A DNA stretch of 64,000 nucleotides, from the NCBI RefSeq assembly GCF_014655295.1, contig NZ_BNBI01000025.1:1-64000 (forward strand). Direction: 5' to 3'. Source of the stretch: Streptomyces fumanus. GTDB lineage: Bacteria; Actinomycetota; Actinomycetes; Streptomycetales; Streptomycetaceae. The translations under genes and the position numbers were made by a program. Positions 41,901-50,392 of the stretch are shown here, one piece after another. The notes beneath the pieces were generated by a model that did not search any database, was not told the origin of the DNA, and saw nothing but the letters and a program-made list of their open reading frames with translations. Each line of letters starts with the position of its first letter. Position 1 is the stretch's first letter.

Positions 41901-44900
41901 CAACCTCTTCGGTAGCGCTGTTCCCGGGGAGGGCGAGACACCGGAGGGTTCCGAACCGGAGCCTGGCGACGACGATCCGGTCCTGGAGCAGCTCATCGCC
42001 CAGGACATGGCGGCCATGGCGGGGCAGGGCTGGACTGAGGTCGTGCAGCCCTTCGGCAGTCAGCAGGAGGCCGCAAACGAGCGGGACCGGGTGCACGCCG
42101 CCTATGAGCGGTGGGCGGCGACCCAGACGGCACTGCCCATGCTGGTGGATGCCCAGGGCGAACTGGAGGGGGAAGAATCCGACGTCACCAACCCCGCCGG
42201 CTACGTCGCGTCCTGGCACTACCGCAGCCGGGTGGCCGCCACCACCGCGGGGCCCACGGGCGGCCGCATGGTGGTCGAGCAGTTCGAGGGCCTGGCAGAA
42301 GCTGCCCGGCGTGCGGACACCCATCTGTTGGAGCAAGACGGATACGTCTCTGACTCCGACCGGGCCCGCCTGTTGCAGGTGGCGAACAGTGCTGCCCGAT
42401 ACGCGCAGCGGCTGGCCGCCACCTTGGATGTCCTGGCGGTGCAGCGAACTCAGGACCACCCCGCCGCAGCGCGCATGCACGAGGTGCGGGCGCTGGAGAG
42501 CGCGATGGAGTACCTCGCCGACCAGGGGGCCACCTTCCGCCTGGACCGGCGTGGCAGCACCTTCACTGACCGGGAAGCCGCCGGCGCCTACATGCGGGAT
42601 GAACTGCTGGGTGCCTTCCGCCAGTTCGCCGAGCTGCCTCCCGAGCGACAAAACCTGGACGCCGACGCGCGCATTCTCTACGGGCGCATCCGGGGCATCC
42701 CCTTGTACATGGGCTGGCATGACCTCGGCACTCCCAAGGCTCGGGTCGTGCTGGGCTTCGACCAACTACCCCTGTTGGCACGCGACGGCTTCACCACCGC
42801 CGCTCTGGAGGCTGTGACGCCAGCGGAGCTGATCGACCGCCTCGACGGCAAGCTGGCACCTGACGCCCTGAAGGCGATCCGGGACCGCGAACTGGCCGCG
42901 GTTCAAGACCTGCTGGCCGCCGACGTGGAAGGGGAGAACACCACGGTGGCCGCCGAGACACCGGCGCCCTCAGCGGCGACTGCGGAGCCGCAGGAGGCAG
43001 CACCGCTCCAAGACCTGATCGACGCCCTCGGTGACCGCGTGTCGGTGACACACATCGGCGGTCAGGCCGAGCCTGCCGCCGAGGCGGCCACCGGGGAACC
43101 GGAGAGCCCGGCAAGCGCGCCGGAACCACAGCCTGACCCGGAGCCGGAGCAGCACACCGGCCCCTCCCCGGCCATGGCCCGGTGCGCGGCCGTCCTGCGG
43201 TACTACGAGCCGCTGTTGCAGCGCCACAAGCTGTCCGGCCGTGACGTCGTCGCCTACATCGACCGGCCCGGCGTCGGGTTCTCCTACGACCCGGACAACC
43301 CGCTGCCCGAGCTGATTCACCAGATCGGCAAGGTCGCCGAACGCGTCGGCGGCTCCTACCGCGTCAGCTACAACGAGTGGGTCAACCACCAGGTCGGCGA
43401 GCGCCGCCAGCAGCAGAGCGACGACCTGACCAACCTGAACCTGGACCTGCTCACCCTGTACCAGGGGGAGACTGACCCCTTGTTCATGGTCGATCTGGAG
43501 GCGATCCTCGCCGCCCCGCCCGGAACCGTCATCGAGCTGCCGTCCGAGGCACAGATCGAGGCGGAAGAAGCGGCCGCCGCCCGTATCGTGATTGACCACG
43601 ACGCGGAAGGTACCGAGGTCCGCAACACCCCGCGCGGCGGGGACCAGCGCATTCGGGACGCGCTGAACGACTTGAACTTTCAGTGGTCGCGCCGTCAGCA
43701 GAAGTGGTACCAGCGCCGTGCCACCCCCTTCGAGGACCGTGACGCGGCCGTACGCGGCCTGCGCGCAGCCTTCGAGCGGCTGGGCGTCGCCTACACCTAC
43801 AACGGCCCCGACCAGCAGGACACGGAAGGAACCACGGAGGCCGCCCCGCCGGCCGCCGCCGAAACGCAGACCGAGCCCGCCGCACCCGGTGACACCGGGG
43901 TGCTGGAGAACGAGCCGGGTAACCCGGAGGCCGACGACACCGACACGGACACCCCGGCGGCCGAGGACGCGGTGGTCGTGCAGACGCCGGACGGGCCCGG
44001 CAGGGTCATCGGCACCGACGATGGCGACCTGGTGCTGGTCACCACCGAGTCCGGCACCCGGGTCTGGGATCGCGGTGACGTGCAGTGGCCTGACGGTTCG
44101 GTCCAGCCGGAGGACACCGACCGGGCCGCCAAGGAGCGGCAGAACGCTGCGGACGCCGCGCAAGCCGCGACCTCCGAGGGCATCGAGCTGCGCTACGGCA
44201 ACGGCAACCGGCTGGTCGATCTGGACTCCGAGGCCGGACACGGCACCGTGGTCGACGCCGACGGCGCGGTGATCGGCTGGGTCCGTGCCCGCATTGGCGA
44301 CGACGGCCGCCGGTACTGGTGGGCGCAGGACGCACGCGGCGGTTCCCCCGACGACATGCCTTACCACGAGTCGCTGCCGCCCACCGCGGGCGTACCGGCG
44401 ATCCGGGCGGCCGGGAGCATCCGCTCCGAACTGCACGCGGTCAAGGAACCGGCACGCCGCAGCCCCATCCCTGCCGAGTACGCCGCCCGCGAGGTGCGGC
44501 TGACCACGGCTCAGGTCCGGGAGCTGCGCCGCCTGGTGCTCGATGCCACCTACTCGGACGGCACCCCGATCGAGCCGCCGGAGTGGGTGGCCTCGCACCG
44601 CAAGTACGTCCTGACCGTCGGGCAGATGCAGGCCCTCGGTGACGCGGCGCAGGCCGCCGCCGACGCCTTCCCCGGCGTCACCGCCGAGGAACGGCGCACC
44701 GCCCGCGTGCTGCGCAACGCCGCCGAGCGCTTCGAGTTCGAGGTGTACGACACCGCCCGGTGGCGGGCCACCATCCCGCCGATCGGGGAGACGGACCCCT
44801 ACGCCGGGCCCTACCAGCCTCGCCCCCGACCGGAGGCGCCCGAGGCGGAGCAGCAGACGACGGACGCGCCCGCCCCGGCCCCTGAGCCCGCGGACACCGA

Positions 44901-47900
44901 GACGCAGGCATCCGCCGCGAACGAGGCGGACCCTGCGGCCCTGGCGGACGCCGGCGCCCCGGAACCGGCCGAAGCTCCGGAGGAGGCGGTACTCGCCGAC
45001 CCGCAGACCGAGGACACTCAGGCGGCACCCCAGGACGCGGTGGTGGACACTCCCGCGCCGGACCCCGCACTCACGGAGGCCGCCGCGCCCGGGCCGCCGA
45101 CCGACGCAGCACCCGAGGGCGAGGGAGCCGAGGACGACGAAACGCAGCTCGACCTCTTCCCCAGCGAGACGCCGGAGCCCCCGGCGTCCACGCGTCGGCC
45201 CGACAGCCGGCGGCGCGTCAGCCGCAGGGAGCCCGCCATCCACCCGGGCGCCGAGGGCGGCCCGGACGACGGACGCCTGGGCGTCTACGGGCACGCCGGG
45301 CACGGCGAGTGCAACCGGTGCGGCGCCCCCGACACCGACCGCTACACGATGGTGTGGGCCTGGCACACCCGCACCGAGACCGGCGGCGCCATGGCCGCCG
45401 AGTGCGGGAGCTGTGTCGAGCTGACCACCGGCCTGACCTACAAGGAGTACCGGCGCCTGGCCGACGCCGCCGAGGCCCGGCGCGGCGGCCGGCGCATCGT
45501 GCCGACCCCGCACGCGCAGGGTGACGTCACCGGCAGCCGCACGGCCGAGAACGAGTGGACCTACGTCCACCAGCCCACCGGCAAGCGGTACCGCCTCGCC
45601 GAGGAAACCCCGAGCGGATACCGGGGCTTCGTCCTGCGGGACCTGTACGGCATCTCCCAGGGCACCGGCGTCTCCACAAGTTCCGGCTACGAACTGGCCG
45701 AGCGGGCGGCCCTGGGCCGCACAGCACAGACCCACCCGAACGACAGCGACGACTGGGTGTTCTTCGACTACCGTGCCGACGCGGGCAAGCTGACGCTCTA
45801 CGAGGGCGAGAGCATCAACACCGACCACCCCAACAGGCCGCGCCGCAACGGTGCGCCGTTCGAACACGGACCGCGCTGGGACATCACCGTCGGCGGCTCC
45901 GACTACCAGGTGGAGATGGTCTACCAGCAGGGCCAGCCCGGACAGGACGGCCACCGGCTGGAGGTCACCGCCCCCGACGGCACGAGCGCCCGCCACGTGC
46001 AGTGGGACGGCGTGCTGGAGTGGGCACGCGAACGCGTCCGTGCCCCCGAGCCGGAGCGGGCGGCCGCGCCGCTGGCCGCGCCCCTGGCCGAAGTGGAGGA
46101 AGCCCTCACCGCCGCAGAGGGCATCCGTGAGGCCATCCAGCGCGGCAGCACCACCACGGCCCTGGTCCAGGCACGCGAGGCATGGGACCGGGCACGGTCC
46201 CACTACGAAGCCGGTCGGCTCGCAGAAGGAGACGGCCACCTCGCCACGGCGCGCAGTCACGCGATCCTGGCCCGGTACGGGGAGAGCAGTCACGCCGACG
46301 TCCGGGACGCCGTGCGCCGGTTCCATGACGCAGTGGACGAGGTCCTCTACCCGGGCGGCGCGGGCTGGCGGCCGGCGGTGGGTGACTACGTCCGCGCCCG
46401 GCACCGCTTCGTGTCCGAGTCCGAGGGCTTTTGGATGAAGGTCACCGCGATCGGGGCCGACGGCATCCACGTCGAGTCCGGCTGGACCGGCGACGCCAAG
46501 GCCGTCGTGCAGCCCACCGACCTCGGGCCGCACGCTGATCTGTTCTGGCAGGAACAGCCCTTCCGCGCCCCCGGCGAGCCGAGGGCGTCGGACCAGGAAC
46601 GGCGTGACCTTCTCGGCCTGCCGCCGCAGCCGGTGCCCGAACTCGCCCCTGCGCGGCCGCAGAGCCCGCCCGCCGACCTGGACGAGGAGCAACTCGACCT
46701 CTTCGCCGGAGCCGCGGAGGAGGCGGCACCGGCGGCCGACCCGGTCGACACCACGGCGTCCGACACCGAGGCTCCACGCGAGGGCAGCCTGGGCCTGGTC
46801 GACGGCGAGACGCTGACGTACCGCGGCCACTGGGACGGCCGCTACGAGATCACCCTCCCGGGCACCAGCTATCTGCTGTTCCTGCCCAGCATCGAGTACC
46901 GGCGCACGAAGTTCGCCGTCGCATCGAACGAGGACCCGGACGCCATGTCCCCGAAGCGGCTGCGCCGGTTCGAGGAGGCAGAGGAGATCATGCCCTGGGT
47001 GCGGGCCCACGCCTCCGCGCAGCAGAACGGCTACGTCTTCCGTGACGGTGCATGGCGTGAAGCCCCGCAGAGCGTCGCACCGGAGCCGCCGGCGGACATC
47101 GCGGCCACCGAAGACGAACAGCTCCCCCTCCGCGGGACCGACGACACCGCCCCCGGCCCGGACACGGCCGGCGAGAACCCGACCGCCCTCAAAGCCTCGC
47201 CTGGCGAGGAGACCGCCCCCAACGCGGCGCCGGACGACGCCACCGCGCCGCAGGGTGCAGATGAGGACCCCGACCAGCAAGACCAGGAGGAAGCAGTGGC
47301 AGACGAGCCGGAATCCAGCTCCGTCGCGACGGACGTCCCGGCCGTCGCCCCGGCCGTGGAAGACCTCTCGGCGGAAGCCGCCGTGCAGGAGGAAGCAGAG
47401 CCTGCCATGGACGTCGAAGACCCGCCCGCTCCCCGGGCTTTCACCGAGACGTTCCCACTCCCCGCCGATGCCCGCTACCGCCTCCGGCTGACCACGGTGG
47501 AAGGCGAGGGCCCCCGCGAGGGCGAGCTGCAATACGGCGATGTCACCGTCGCCGCTGTGCGCCTGTCTGCCTCGGGGCGCTGGTTCGCCCGGCTGGCGAT
47601 CGACGGTATGCCCGCCGACGTCACCGAACTCAACGGCTCACCGATGGACGCCGCACGCCAGGGCGCGGTGATGTTCGCGGTCGCCACCGGGGAGCCATAC
47701 GGCGACCCACCGGCTGCGGTCAACGTCCGGGGAGCGCAGTCGCGTGCGGACGCACTGCGTGTCGAACTGCGCACCGCCGCCGAGCAGCACCTGCGCACCA
47801 TCACCGTGGCGGCCGCGCGAGCGAGCGAGAACTACGGGCAGAACCCCCTGTTCCAGGCCCTGAGCCGTCAACTCGGTCGCCTCGGTGCCGCTGACGTGGA

Positions 47901-49416
47901 AGATCACGGCTCGCTACAGATGGCAGCGAATCTCCGCGCCGTCCAGGAGGCGGTCAACGCCTGGGGGGCCGCGCTGCCGGCCGACCCCACCCTTGACGAG
48001 CGGCAGCACTTGGCCTTCCCGCTCATGAACCTGCTGCACGAGACCACGCGTATGCAGGTACGCCTCCAGGCCACCCTGGACGCGATGCTGGCCGACCGCG
48101 CCGCCGCCCGGGAACGGGAAGCCGCGGCTGCCGCAGCGCGGGCCGAACCCGTCCGCGACGACACCGTGCAGCAGGCGGCCCCGGCGGCGGAGCCGGAACC
48201 TGCTCCAGACCCGGCGGCCGCCGAGACTGCGGAACTGCACGAGCCTGCCGACACACCCGGTCCGGAGCGGGCTCCCGACGCGCCCGACCAGCTCGCCCCG
48301 CTCCCCGACGCCCCGGAGGACACCGAGACGGCCACGCCTGCCCAACCCGCCACGCCCGACAGCCCGGCGGCCCTCGGCCCGGACGGCGCCGCCGAGCCGG
48401 GTAAGGAACAGGTACCGGCCGACATCTCGCAGCGCGAGGGCCGCGTCGAACGCACTGGGCCCACCGAACCCGCGCCGCCCGCCGCCCCGGAGTCGGACGT
48501 CGACCTGCCGCTGTGGACCGGCCCGACGGGGGCCTCCGGCCCGGAGGAGGACCGACCGCTCGACATCGTCGCCGACTTCGCGGCCGTCCAAGAGGCGTGG
48601 GACGAGCACGTGCCCGCCGACAAGGGCACGAGCGCGGACCTGTTCGCCACCGTGGAGGACGAACTTCAGCGGTTGGAGGCGCTGTTCGCTGACGCCCTCT
48701 CCAAGCTGTACCCGCCCGCCGAGGTGCAGCCCGCCCCCACCGCCCCGGCGGCTGCGGCACCTGCTGAAGCGGAGAAGGCACCGGACCGCAAGCAGTCGGC
48801 GAACGCGGTCAACGTGGCGCTGCGGGAGGCAGACGCCCACGCGCCGGCGCTTCAGGACCTGCCAGAGTGGCAGCGCATCCAGAGCGTGCGGGGGGCCTTC
48901 GGCCACCTGATGCACGTCATGAAGGAGCGAGCGGGCGAGCACTTCGGCAAGCTCATGGCCGACGGACGCGTCGCCGACTTCGTGCGTCGCGTCTCGATCA
49001 AGGCGTGCGAGACGGTCGCCGGGTGGGCACAGGCCGCCGCCGACAAGCTGCGCCGCCCGGACGAGCGCGGTACGGCCAGGCGCGAGGAACTGCCGAGCGC
49101 GGAAGCACTGCTGCGACTGGGAGATGCGGCCCTTGAATATCGCGGCCCGCGGCGCGCGGGCGGCGGCAGTACCCCGCCCTCGGCGAACGGAACGGCCGCC
49201 CCGGTGGACATCCCCGCGATGCGCAAGATGGGAGAGGCTCTGAACCGGCCGATGCCCGGGGCCAAGCGGGTATCAGCAACCGCAGCACGGGGCCGGTCGA
49301 CCACCATTAAACAGCGAGGAAAGAACCCTGCACCCGGCAGCGGCGCCGAGCAGGCCGGCCACCTTCGCCGCGGCGGCGCTGAGCAGCCACAGGCGCGCAA
49401 GCCCACCCAGCGCTAA
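35986..49416 (+). CDS. Giant N6-adenine methyltransferase / SNF2-like helicase (DarB-like)
   Basis: About 4,476 residues. The methyltransferase has motif I VLEPGSGSGNFIGF (about 252-265) and NVPFGRYKRFD (about 318) in place of NPPY. A superfamily-2 helicase follows: Walker A HVVGAGKTATMAAG (about 953), DEAH in VFLDEAHEYKN (about 1118), TGTPIANSVTE, and motif VI MAQRDGRIERRGN (about 1506). A coiled coil lies near 1765-1870. The C-terminal half has acidic Pro/Glu linkers, a Cys4-like HGECNRCGAP (about 3105), and two QLDLF motifs (45144-45158, 46690-46704). The family resembles phage P1 DarB, which protects DNA from type I restriction. ATG 35986 is the only good upstream start, but it overlaps the 96-aa gene. 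Confidence 0.85.
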   Translation: MSIGGVEPPLREDKENRSDAAQQARADGSGVLGDVPAAGPGVAGEPGTAGSVLPGAGPAGGGEDRADDDRTSPEAADGAARGGPAGDPVAGAGAGVRGGDLAGEGAGDGAPGDVAPLRFRPEGQRDLAPAGQGERARANLAALEALRVLEREQRPATEEEQRTLARWSGWGALPVIFNPRLARAAFDADEPFERAVARWDAVSDLREQIRELLTEDEWAAARRNTINAHYTDADLVRSIWGAVRGLGFVGGRVLEPGSGSGNFIGFAPILTATPVQMTGVEVEPTTAAIARHLYPDAEIITSGLEEVPLADGGFDGVVGNVPFGRYKRFDKVHNADLSLSIHDHFVLKSLYATRPGGVVALITSRYTMDAEKPDARERMYQLGDLVGAVRLPARAHAAAAGTDVVTDVLFLRRRMPGEEPGDKTWLTSRKRVLPGHDDELAVNSYFDAHPEYVLGELRAGSREWGPEVTVVGRTDQAPAESLAAAAAAIAVEARAAGLTAAADQRTEPVQTIVTGGTEGALGLDAEGNPTIIDGGRPVLLEVHPDQRDQLVQLIRLKGLTLKLYETEADTPEPGETPQLAALRAELRVAWRDYRKKHPPLTKPRQHYVFTPPEAREQAKAQGLKEVPAAWKQRTAFAWIDDDPDASLLFGLEEWDERTGKGTEQKVLLTRVLEPRVLPARANSHEDAIALAMEYDGGRLDMSRVASLLGLDEESAAAQCADAGLAYRDPLQGDAWEPRHRYLSGNVRVKLAAARERAAEDPTFQGNVSALERVQPADLAPSEIKAKIGAPWMPVETYNDFLAHLGFEDASVLHAGGTVWEVRGAKHGDLARTEWGTSARPTQDLFSALLRQADSTIQVTYRDHEGRTYVDKAATDEAQEKARLLAEAFEDWVWADETRAANLAKIYNEQFNNLVLPEYSGSALTLPGLISGWTMKEHQNAAIRRIVNEPTALLAHVVGAGKTATMAAGAMELRRTGLASKPCLIVPNHMLKQWSREFRQLYPNAKILAITASDLNKKRRAKFMGRIAGGDWDAVILTHEAFNRVPLRPDTQRAYLDHEMKSLRDQLDIAAQAGMHRNTVKQIEESLANAEARLQQQIESMGDDNGVYLEDTGVDYVFLDEAHEYKNLRTVSAIPGAAIQGSAKATKLHMVLNYLRTTNESNRVATLATGTPIANSVTEAYVLKRYLAPQILEEMGLDAFDNWAATFGEVVSQLEPDPKGDGYKYKARFSRFFNVPELMSAYRSFADVRMAEDLDLPTPPVLENEDGQRGETVLIPPTPAQRRFIEELPHKPWVRKPGGVLKALGEGLRASVDLDLVDATEALHNLGLNITADQISSEDPAGGGRVLDMEKVADLADAAAVDMRSVGGSKEMGSKIPYAAEKIAEIWQETKDIVYPVSGDDPTPQELPGGLQLVFLDEGTPGSTARYAADLYADLRDELVQRGMPRESIRFIHEAATDRKKGQLFADCRSGRVRVLVGSTQKMGTGTNIQDRAVALHHLSYPWRPADMAQRDGRIERRGNLNAPWIDNTPDHVRILYYITERTFDEFRLTTLARKARFIGQIQRKDFSAREIEDIGADAINLGMLSALASGDPAILQLAEATAERARLQGLARSWDRQQDTRTQQLGDIDDFLVRADTALEGMRAAAPNRRPTTGDDFAMTVGDATYRSRDAAANALGAKMVAIAQDQSLRPGERVPVGTFGGQDFHAEVAYGASGRRQMRLRFAWGYVVPLGQREDRAQWQASSVTQSNGRGAIQSLEHFLNHLDDDLAKLEQSAESLRARRAEIASNLRPKDENPYRIQARSKEREEKALGKLVVANKKEAALAERVERAASVNENAAEEVNEELEALREHIAKLRQTITDEHEIQARARGLTQDETRSDDADAGTAEGEAPAEPAAATGTAPGKSGPAEPSAPATDQQDATPPAEPEDQPGPAPSGPAAEPAHTTSEPVPPEAASSPDGDPEEDLSAALANLFGSAVPGEGETPEGSEPEPGDDDPVLEQLIAQDMAAMAGQGWTEVVQPFGSQQEAANERDRVHAAYERWAATQTALPMLVDAQGELEGEESDVTNPAGYVASWHYRSRVAATTAGPTGGRMVVEQFEGLAEAARRADTHLLEQDGYVSDSDRARLLQVANSAARYAQRLAATLDVLAVQRTQDHPAAARMHEVRALESAMEYLADQGATFRLDRRGSTFTDREAAGAYMRDELLGAFRQFAELPPERQNLDADARILYGRIRGIPLYMGWHDLGTPKARVVLGFDQLPLLARDGFTTAALEAVTPAELIDRLDGKLAPDALKAIRDRELAAVQDLLAADVEGENTTVAAETPAPSAATAEPQEAAPLQDLIDALGDRVSVTHIGGQAEPAAEAATGEPESPASAPEPQPDPEPEQHTGPSPAMARCAAVLRYYEPLLQRHKLSGRDVVAYIDRPGVGFSYDPDNPLPELIHQIGKVAERVGGSYRVSYNEWVNHQVGERRQQQSDDLTNLNLDLLTLYQGETDPLFMVDLEAILAAPPGTVIELPSEAQIEAEEAAAARIVIDHDAEGTEVRNTPRGGDQRIRDALNDLNFQWSRRQQKWYQRRATPFEDRDAAVRGLRAAFERLGVAYTYNGPDQQDTEGTTEAAPPAAAETQTEPAAPGDTGVLENEPGNPEADDTDTDTPAAEDAVVVQTPDGPGRVIGTDDGDLVLVTTESGTRVWDRGDVQWPDGSVQPEDTDRAAKERQNAADAAQAATSEGIELRYGNGNRLVDLDSEAGHGTVVDADGAVIGWVRARIGDDGRRYWWAQDARGGSPDDMPYHESLPPTAGVPAIRAAGSIRSELHAVKEPARRSPIPAEYAAREVRLTTAQVRELRRLVLDATYSDGTPIEPPEWVASHRKYVLTVGQMQALGDAAQAAADAFPGVTAEERRTARVLRNAAERFEFEVYDTARWRATIPPIGETDPYAGPYQPRPRPEAPEAEQQTTDAPAPAPEPADTETQASAANEADPAALADAGAPEPAEAPEEAVLADPQTEDTQAAPQDAVVDTPAPDPALTEAAAPGPPTDAAPEGEGAEDDETQLDLFPSETPEPPASTRRPDSRRRVSRREPAIHPGAEGGPDDGRLGVYGHAGHGECNRCGAPDTDRYTMVWAWHTRTETGGAMAAECGSCVELTTGLTYKEYRRLADAAEARRGGRRIVPTPHAQGDVTGSRTAENEWTYVHQPTGKRYRLAEETPSGYRGFVLRDLYGISQGTGVSTSSGYELAERAALGRTAQTHPNDSDDWVFFDYRADAGKLTLYEGESINTDHPNRPRRNGAPFEHGPRWDITVGGSDYQVEMVYQQGQPGQDGHRLEVTAPDGTSARHVQWDGVLEWARERVRAPEPERAAAPLAAPLAEVEEALTAAEGIREAIQRGSTTTALVQAREAWDRARSHYEAGRLAEGDGHLATARSHAILARYGESSHADVRDAVRRFHDAVDEVLYPGGAGWRPAVGDYVRARHRFVSESEGFWMKVTAIGADGIHVESGWTGDAKAVVQPTDLGPHADLFWQEQPFRAPGEPRASDQERRDLLGLPPQPVPELAPARPQSPPADLDEEQLDLFAGAAEEAAPAADPVDTTASDTEAPREGSLGLVDGETLTYRGHWDGRYEITLPGTSYLLFLPSIEYRRTKFAVASNEDPDAMSPKRLRRFEEAEEIMPWVRAHASAQQNGYVFRDGAWREAPQSVAPEPPADIAATEDEQLPLRGTDDTAPGPDTAGENPTALKASPGEETAPNAAPDDATAPQGADEDPDQQDQEEAVADEPESSSVATDVPAVAPAVEDLSAEAAVQEEAEPAMDVEDPPAPRAFTETFPLPADARYRLRLTTVEGEGPREGELQYGDVTVAAVRLSASGRWFARLAIDGMPADVTELNGSPMDAARQGAVMFAVATGEPYGDPPAAVNVRGAQSRADALRVELRTAAEQHLRTITVAAARASENYGQNPLFQALSRQLGRLGAADVEDHGSLQMAANLRAVQEAVNAWGAALPADPTLDERQHLAFPLMNLLHETTRMQVRLQATLDAMLADRAAAREREAAAAAARAEPVRDDTVQQAAPAAEPEPAPDPAAAETAELHEPADTPGPERAPDAPDQLAPLPDAPEDTETATPAQPATPDSPAALGPDGAAEPGKEQVPADISQREGRVERTGPTEPAPPAAPESDVDLPLWTGPTGASGPEEDRPLDIVADFAAVQEAWDEHVPADKGTSADLFATVEDELQRLEALFADALSKLYPPAEVQPAPTAPAAAAPAEAEKAPDRKQSANAVNVALREADAHAPALQDLPEWQRIQSVRGAFGHLMHVMKERAGEHFGKLMADGRVADFVRRVSIKACETVAGWAQAAADKLRRPDERGTARREELPSAEALLRLGDAALEYRGPRRAGGGSTPPSANGTAAPVDIPAMRKMGEALNRPMPGAKRVSATAARGRSTTIKQRGKNPAPGSGAEQAGHLRRGGAEQPQARKPTQR
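36038..36328 (+). CDS. Small helical protein nested at the start of the giant gene
   Basis: This 96-residue protein (MTQLSRHGQTAREYWETYRP...) has GC-rich third positions in its own frame and an AAGGAGAA site before GTG 36038. It lies inside the giant reading frame, one frame away, and stops at 36328. In the 290-nt overlap this frame carries the coding signal. It may be a separate gene, the N-terminus of the giant protein joined by a -1 frameshift, or the result of a sequencing indel. Confidence 0.7.
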   Translation: MTQLSRHGQTAREYWETYRPQALESLGSPEQQAAFFQELDLRVGEKIGQMTTELLQKLPMEQRAAARRATRSQAQELVYAEEIWLEKEPGTEHREM

Positions 49417-49425
49417 CTGGCCATC

Positions 49426-49439
49426 GCTCCAATTGGAAC
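49426..49439. repeat. parS candidate 3 (one mismatch)
   Basis: GCTCCAATTGGAAC differs from the other two sites at one position. It lies just after the giant gene's stop. Confidence 0.6.
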
Positions 49440-49447
49440 AGTTCGAA

Positions 49448-49486
49448 GCCGAAGCCCGGGCACCTACGCGGCGCCCGGGCTTCGGC
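49448..49486 (+). terminator. Terminator of the giant gene
   Basis: A perfect 13-bp stem (GCCGAAGCCCGGG and complement) with a 13-nt loop starts 31 nt after the stop at 49416. Confidence 0.8.
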
Positions 49487-49497
49487 CCACGGTGGTC

Positions 49498-49511
49498 TAT
49501 CTGGCCAGATA
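49498..49511. repeat. 14-bp palindrome TATCTGGCCAGATA
   Basis: A perfect palindrome in non-coding DNA; a related half (TATCTGGCTACA) lies near 35750. Possible protein-binding site. Confidence 0.5.
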
Positions 49512-49753
49512 ACCCGCGCGCTCCCACGGTCCCCCAAGGTTCTACCGGTGAGGGCTCATCGGCATGGCGCGGAACGTCGCGGGGCCCGGCATCAGCAGCA
49601 TGGAGAACTGCTGATGGTGCCGGACCCCCGCCGGGCTGTTCAGGCGCCGCGCAGCGCCCCCGGGTTGCGGGACCGGTGTTCCGCTGTGTGCGTGAACGGC
49701 ACCGGGCGGGCCCTTGATGGACCCGCCCGGCAGCGGTGATCTGGAAGGGAGCG
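49512..49753. other. Intergenic region with one terminator
   Basis: No gene is convincing. CCGGGCGGG (49702-49710) pairs with CCCGCCCGG (49722-49730) and forms the terminator of the leftward secreted-protein gene. Confidence 0.6.
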
Positions 49754-50149
49754 TCAGTCGACGTACCAGGACCGCTTGGTGCCGCACTTCTTCGGCTTGG
49801 CGCTGCCCTTCTGCACGCAGGCCCGGATCTTGTGCGTGCCCTCGAACAGGGTCGGCTTCTTCCAGGAGCACGAGCCGTTGTTGCGGGTGTCGGTGACGGT
49901 GACGAGCAGGCGGTCGTCCTTGGAGAAGACCTGGGTGACGGCCTGGTAGCCGTCGCTCTTGATGTCGCAGGCGTAGACCCGCTCGGAGCCGTAGTAGTAC
50001 CAGCCCTCGGCGCCCTTGCCGCTGGAGTACACGTGACCGGAGCTGGCCGCGGAGGCGGGCGAGGCAGTGAGGCATCCGGCGAGGGCGACGGTCGCGGCCG
50101 CCACGACCGCGCCGGCGTGGGCAGGCGGGAGCTTGAACATCTGGGGCAT
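49754..50149 (-). CDS. Secreted or lipoprotein, Cys-containing
   Basis: This 131-residue protein has a signal peptide with hydrophobic core AGAVVAAATVALAG. Both a possible lipobox (LAGC) and a signal-peptidase I site (SPASA/ASSG) are present. The mature part (about 100 residues) has four cysteines (YACDIKSDG, GSCSWKKP, RACVQKG, PKKCGTK), probably two disulfides, in a beta-rich domain. ATG at 50149 is the longest; ATG at 50140 is possible. It acts outside the cell; function unknown. Its terminator is at 49702-49730. Confidence 0.85.
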   Translation of the reverse strand: MPQMFKLPPAHAGAVVAAATVALAGCLTASPASAASSGHVYSSGKGAEGWYYYGSERVYACDIKSDGYQAVTQVFSKDDRLLVTVTDTRNNGSCSWKKPTLFEGTHKIRACVQKGSAKPKKCGTKRSWYVD

Positions 50150-50320
50150 TGCTGTGTCCTCGGGATGCTGCGTTCGTTCTTCGGTGGTGAGGGGGGCTGT
50201 GCGGCCCCGACGCTGCTTGCGTCAGGACTAGATCGGATCAACGACGACGTCCGGGGCGGAGAAACGGGGCTCGGACGAATACCCGCCACGCCCTAGGCCG
50301 GATTCGCCCGTTTCTCAACC

Positions 50321-50338
50321 CCCCTCTTAAGAGGTGAG
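50321..50338. repeat. Inverted distant copy of the 18-bp word at 10223
   Basis: CCCCTCTTAAGAGGTGAG is the exact reverse complement of 10223-10240. It lies in the 290-nt intergenic stretch (50150-50440) between the divergent secreted-protein and Phd-like genes. Confidence 0.6.
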
Positions 50339-50392
50339 TTTGAGGGTGAATGCCGGAAGCCCCGTGTGTCGGAGTGTGCGATCTGGTCAATT

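Noticed and set aside
42970..47532. A 1,520-residue reverse-strand frame
   Set aside because: It is an antisense shadow of the giant gene's C-terminal half.
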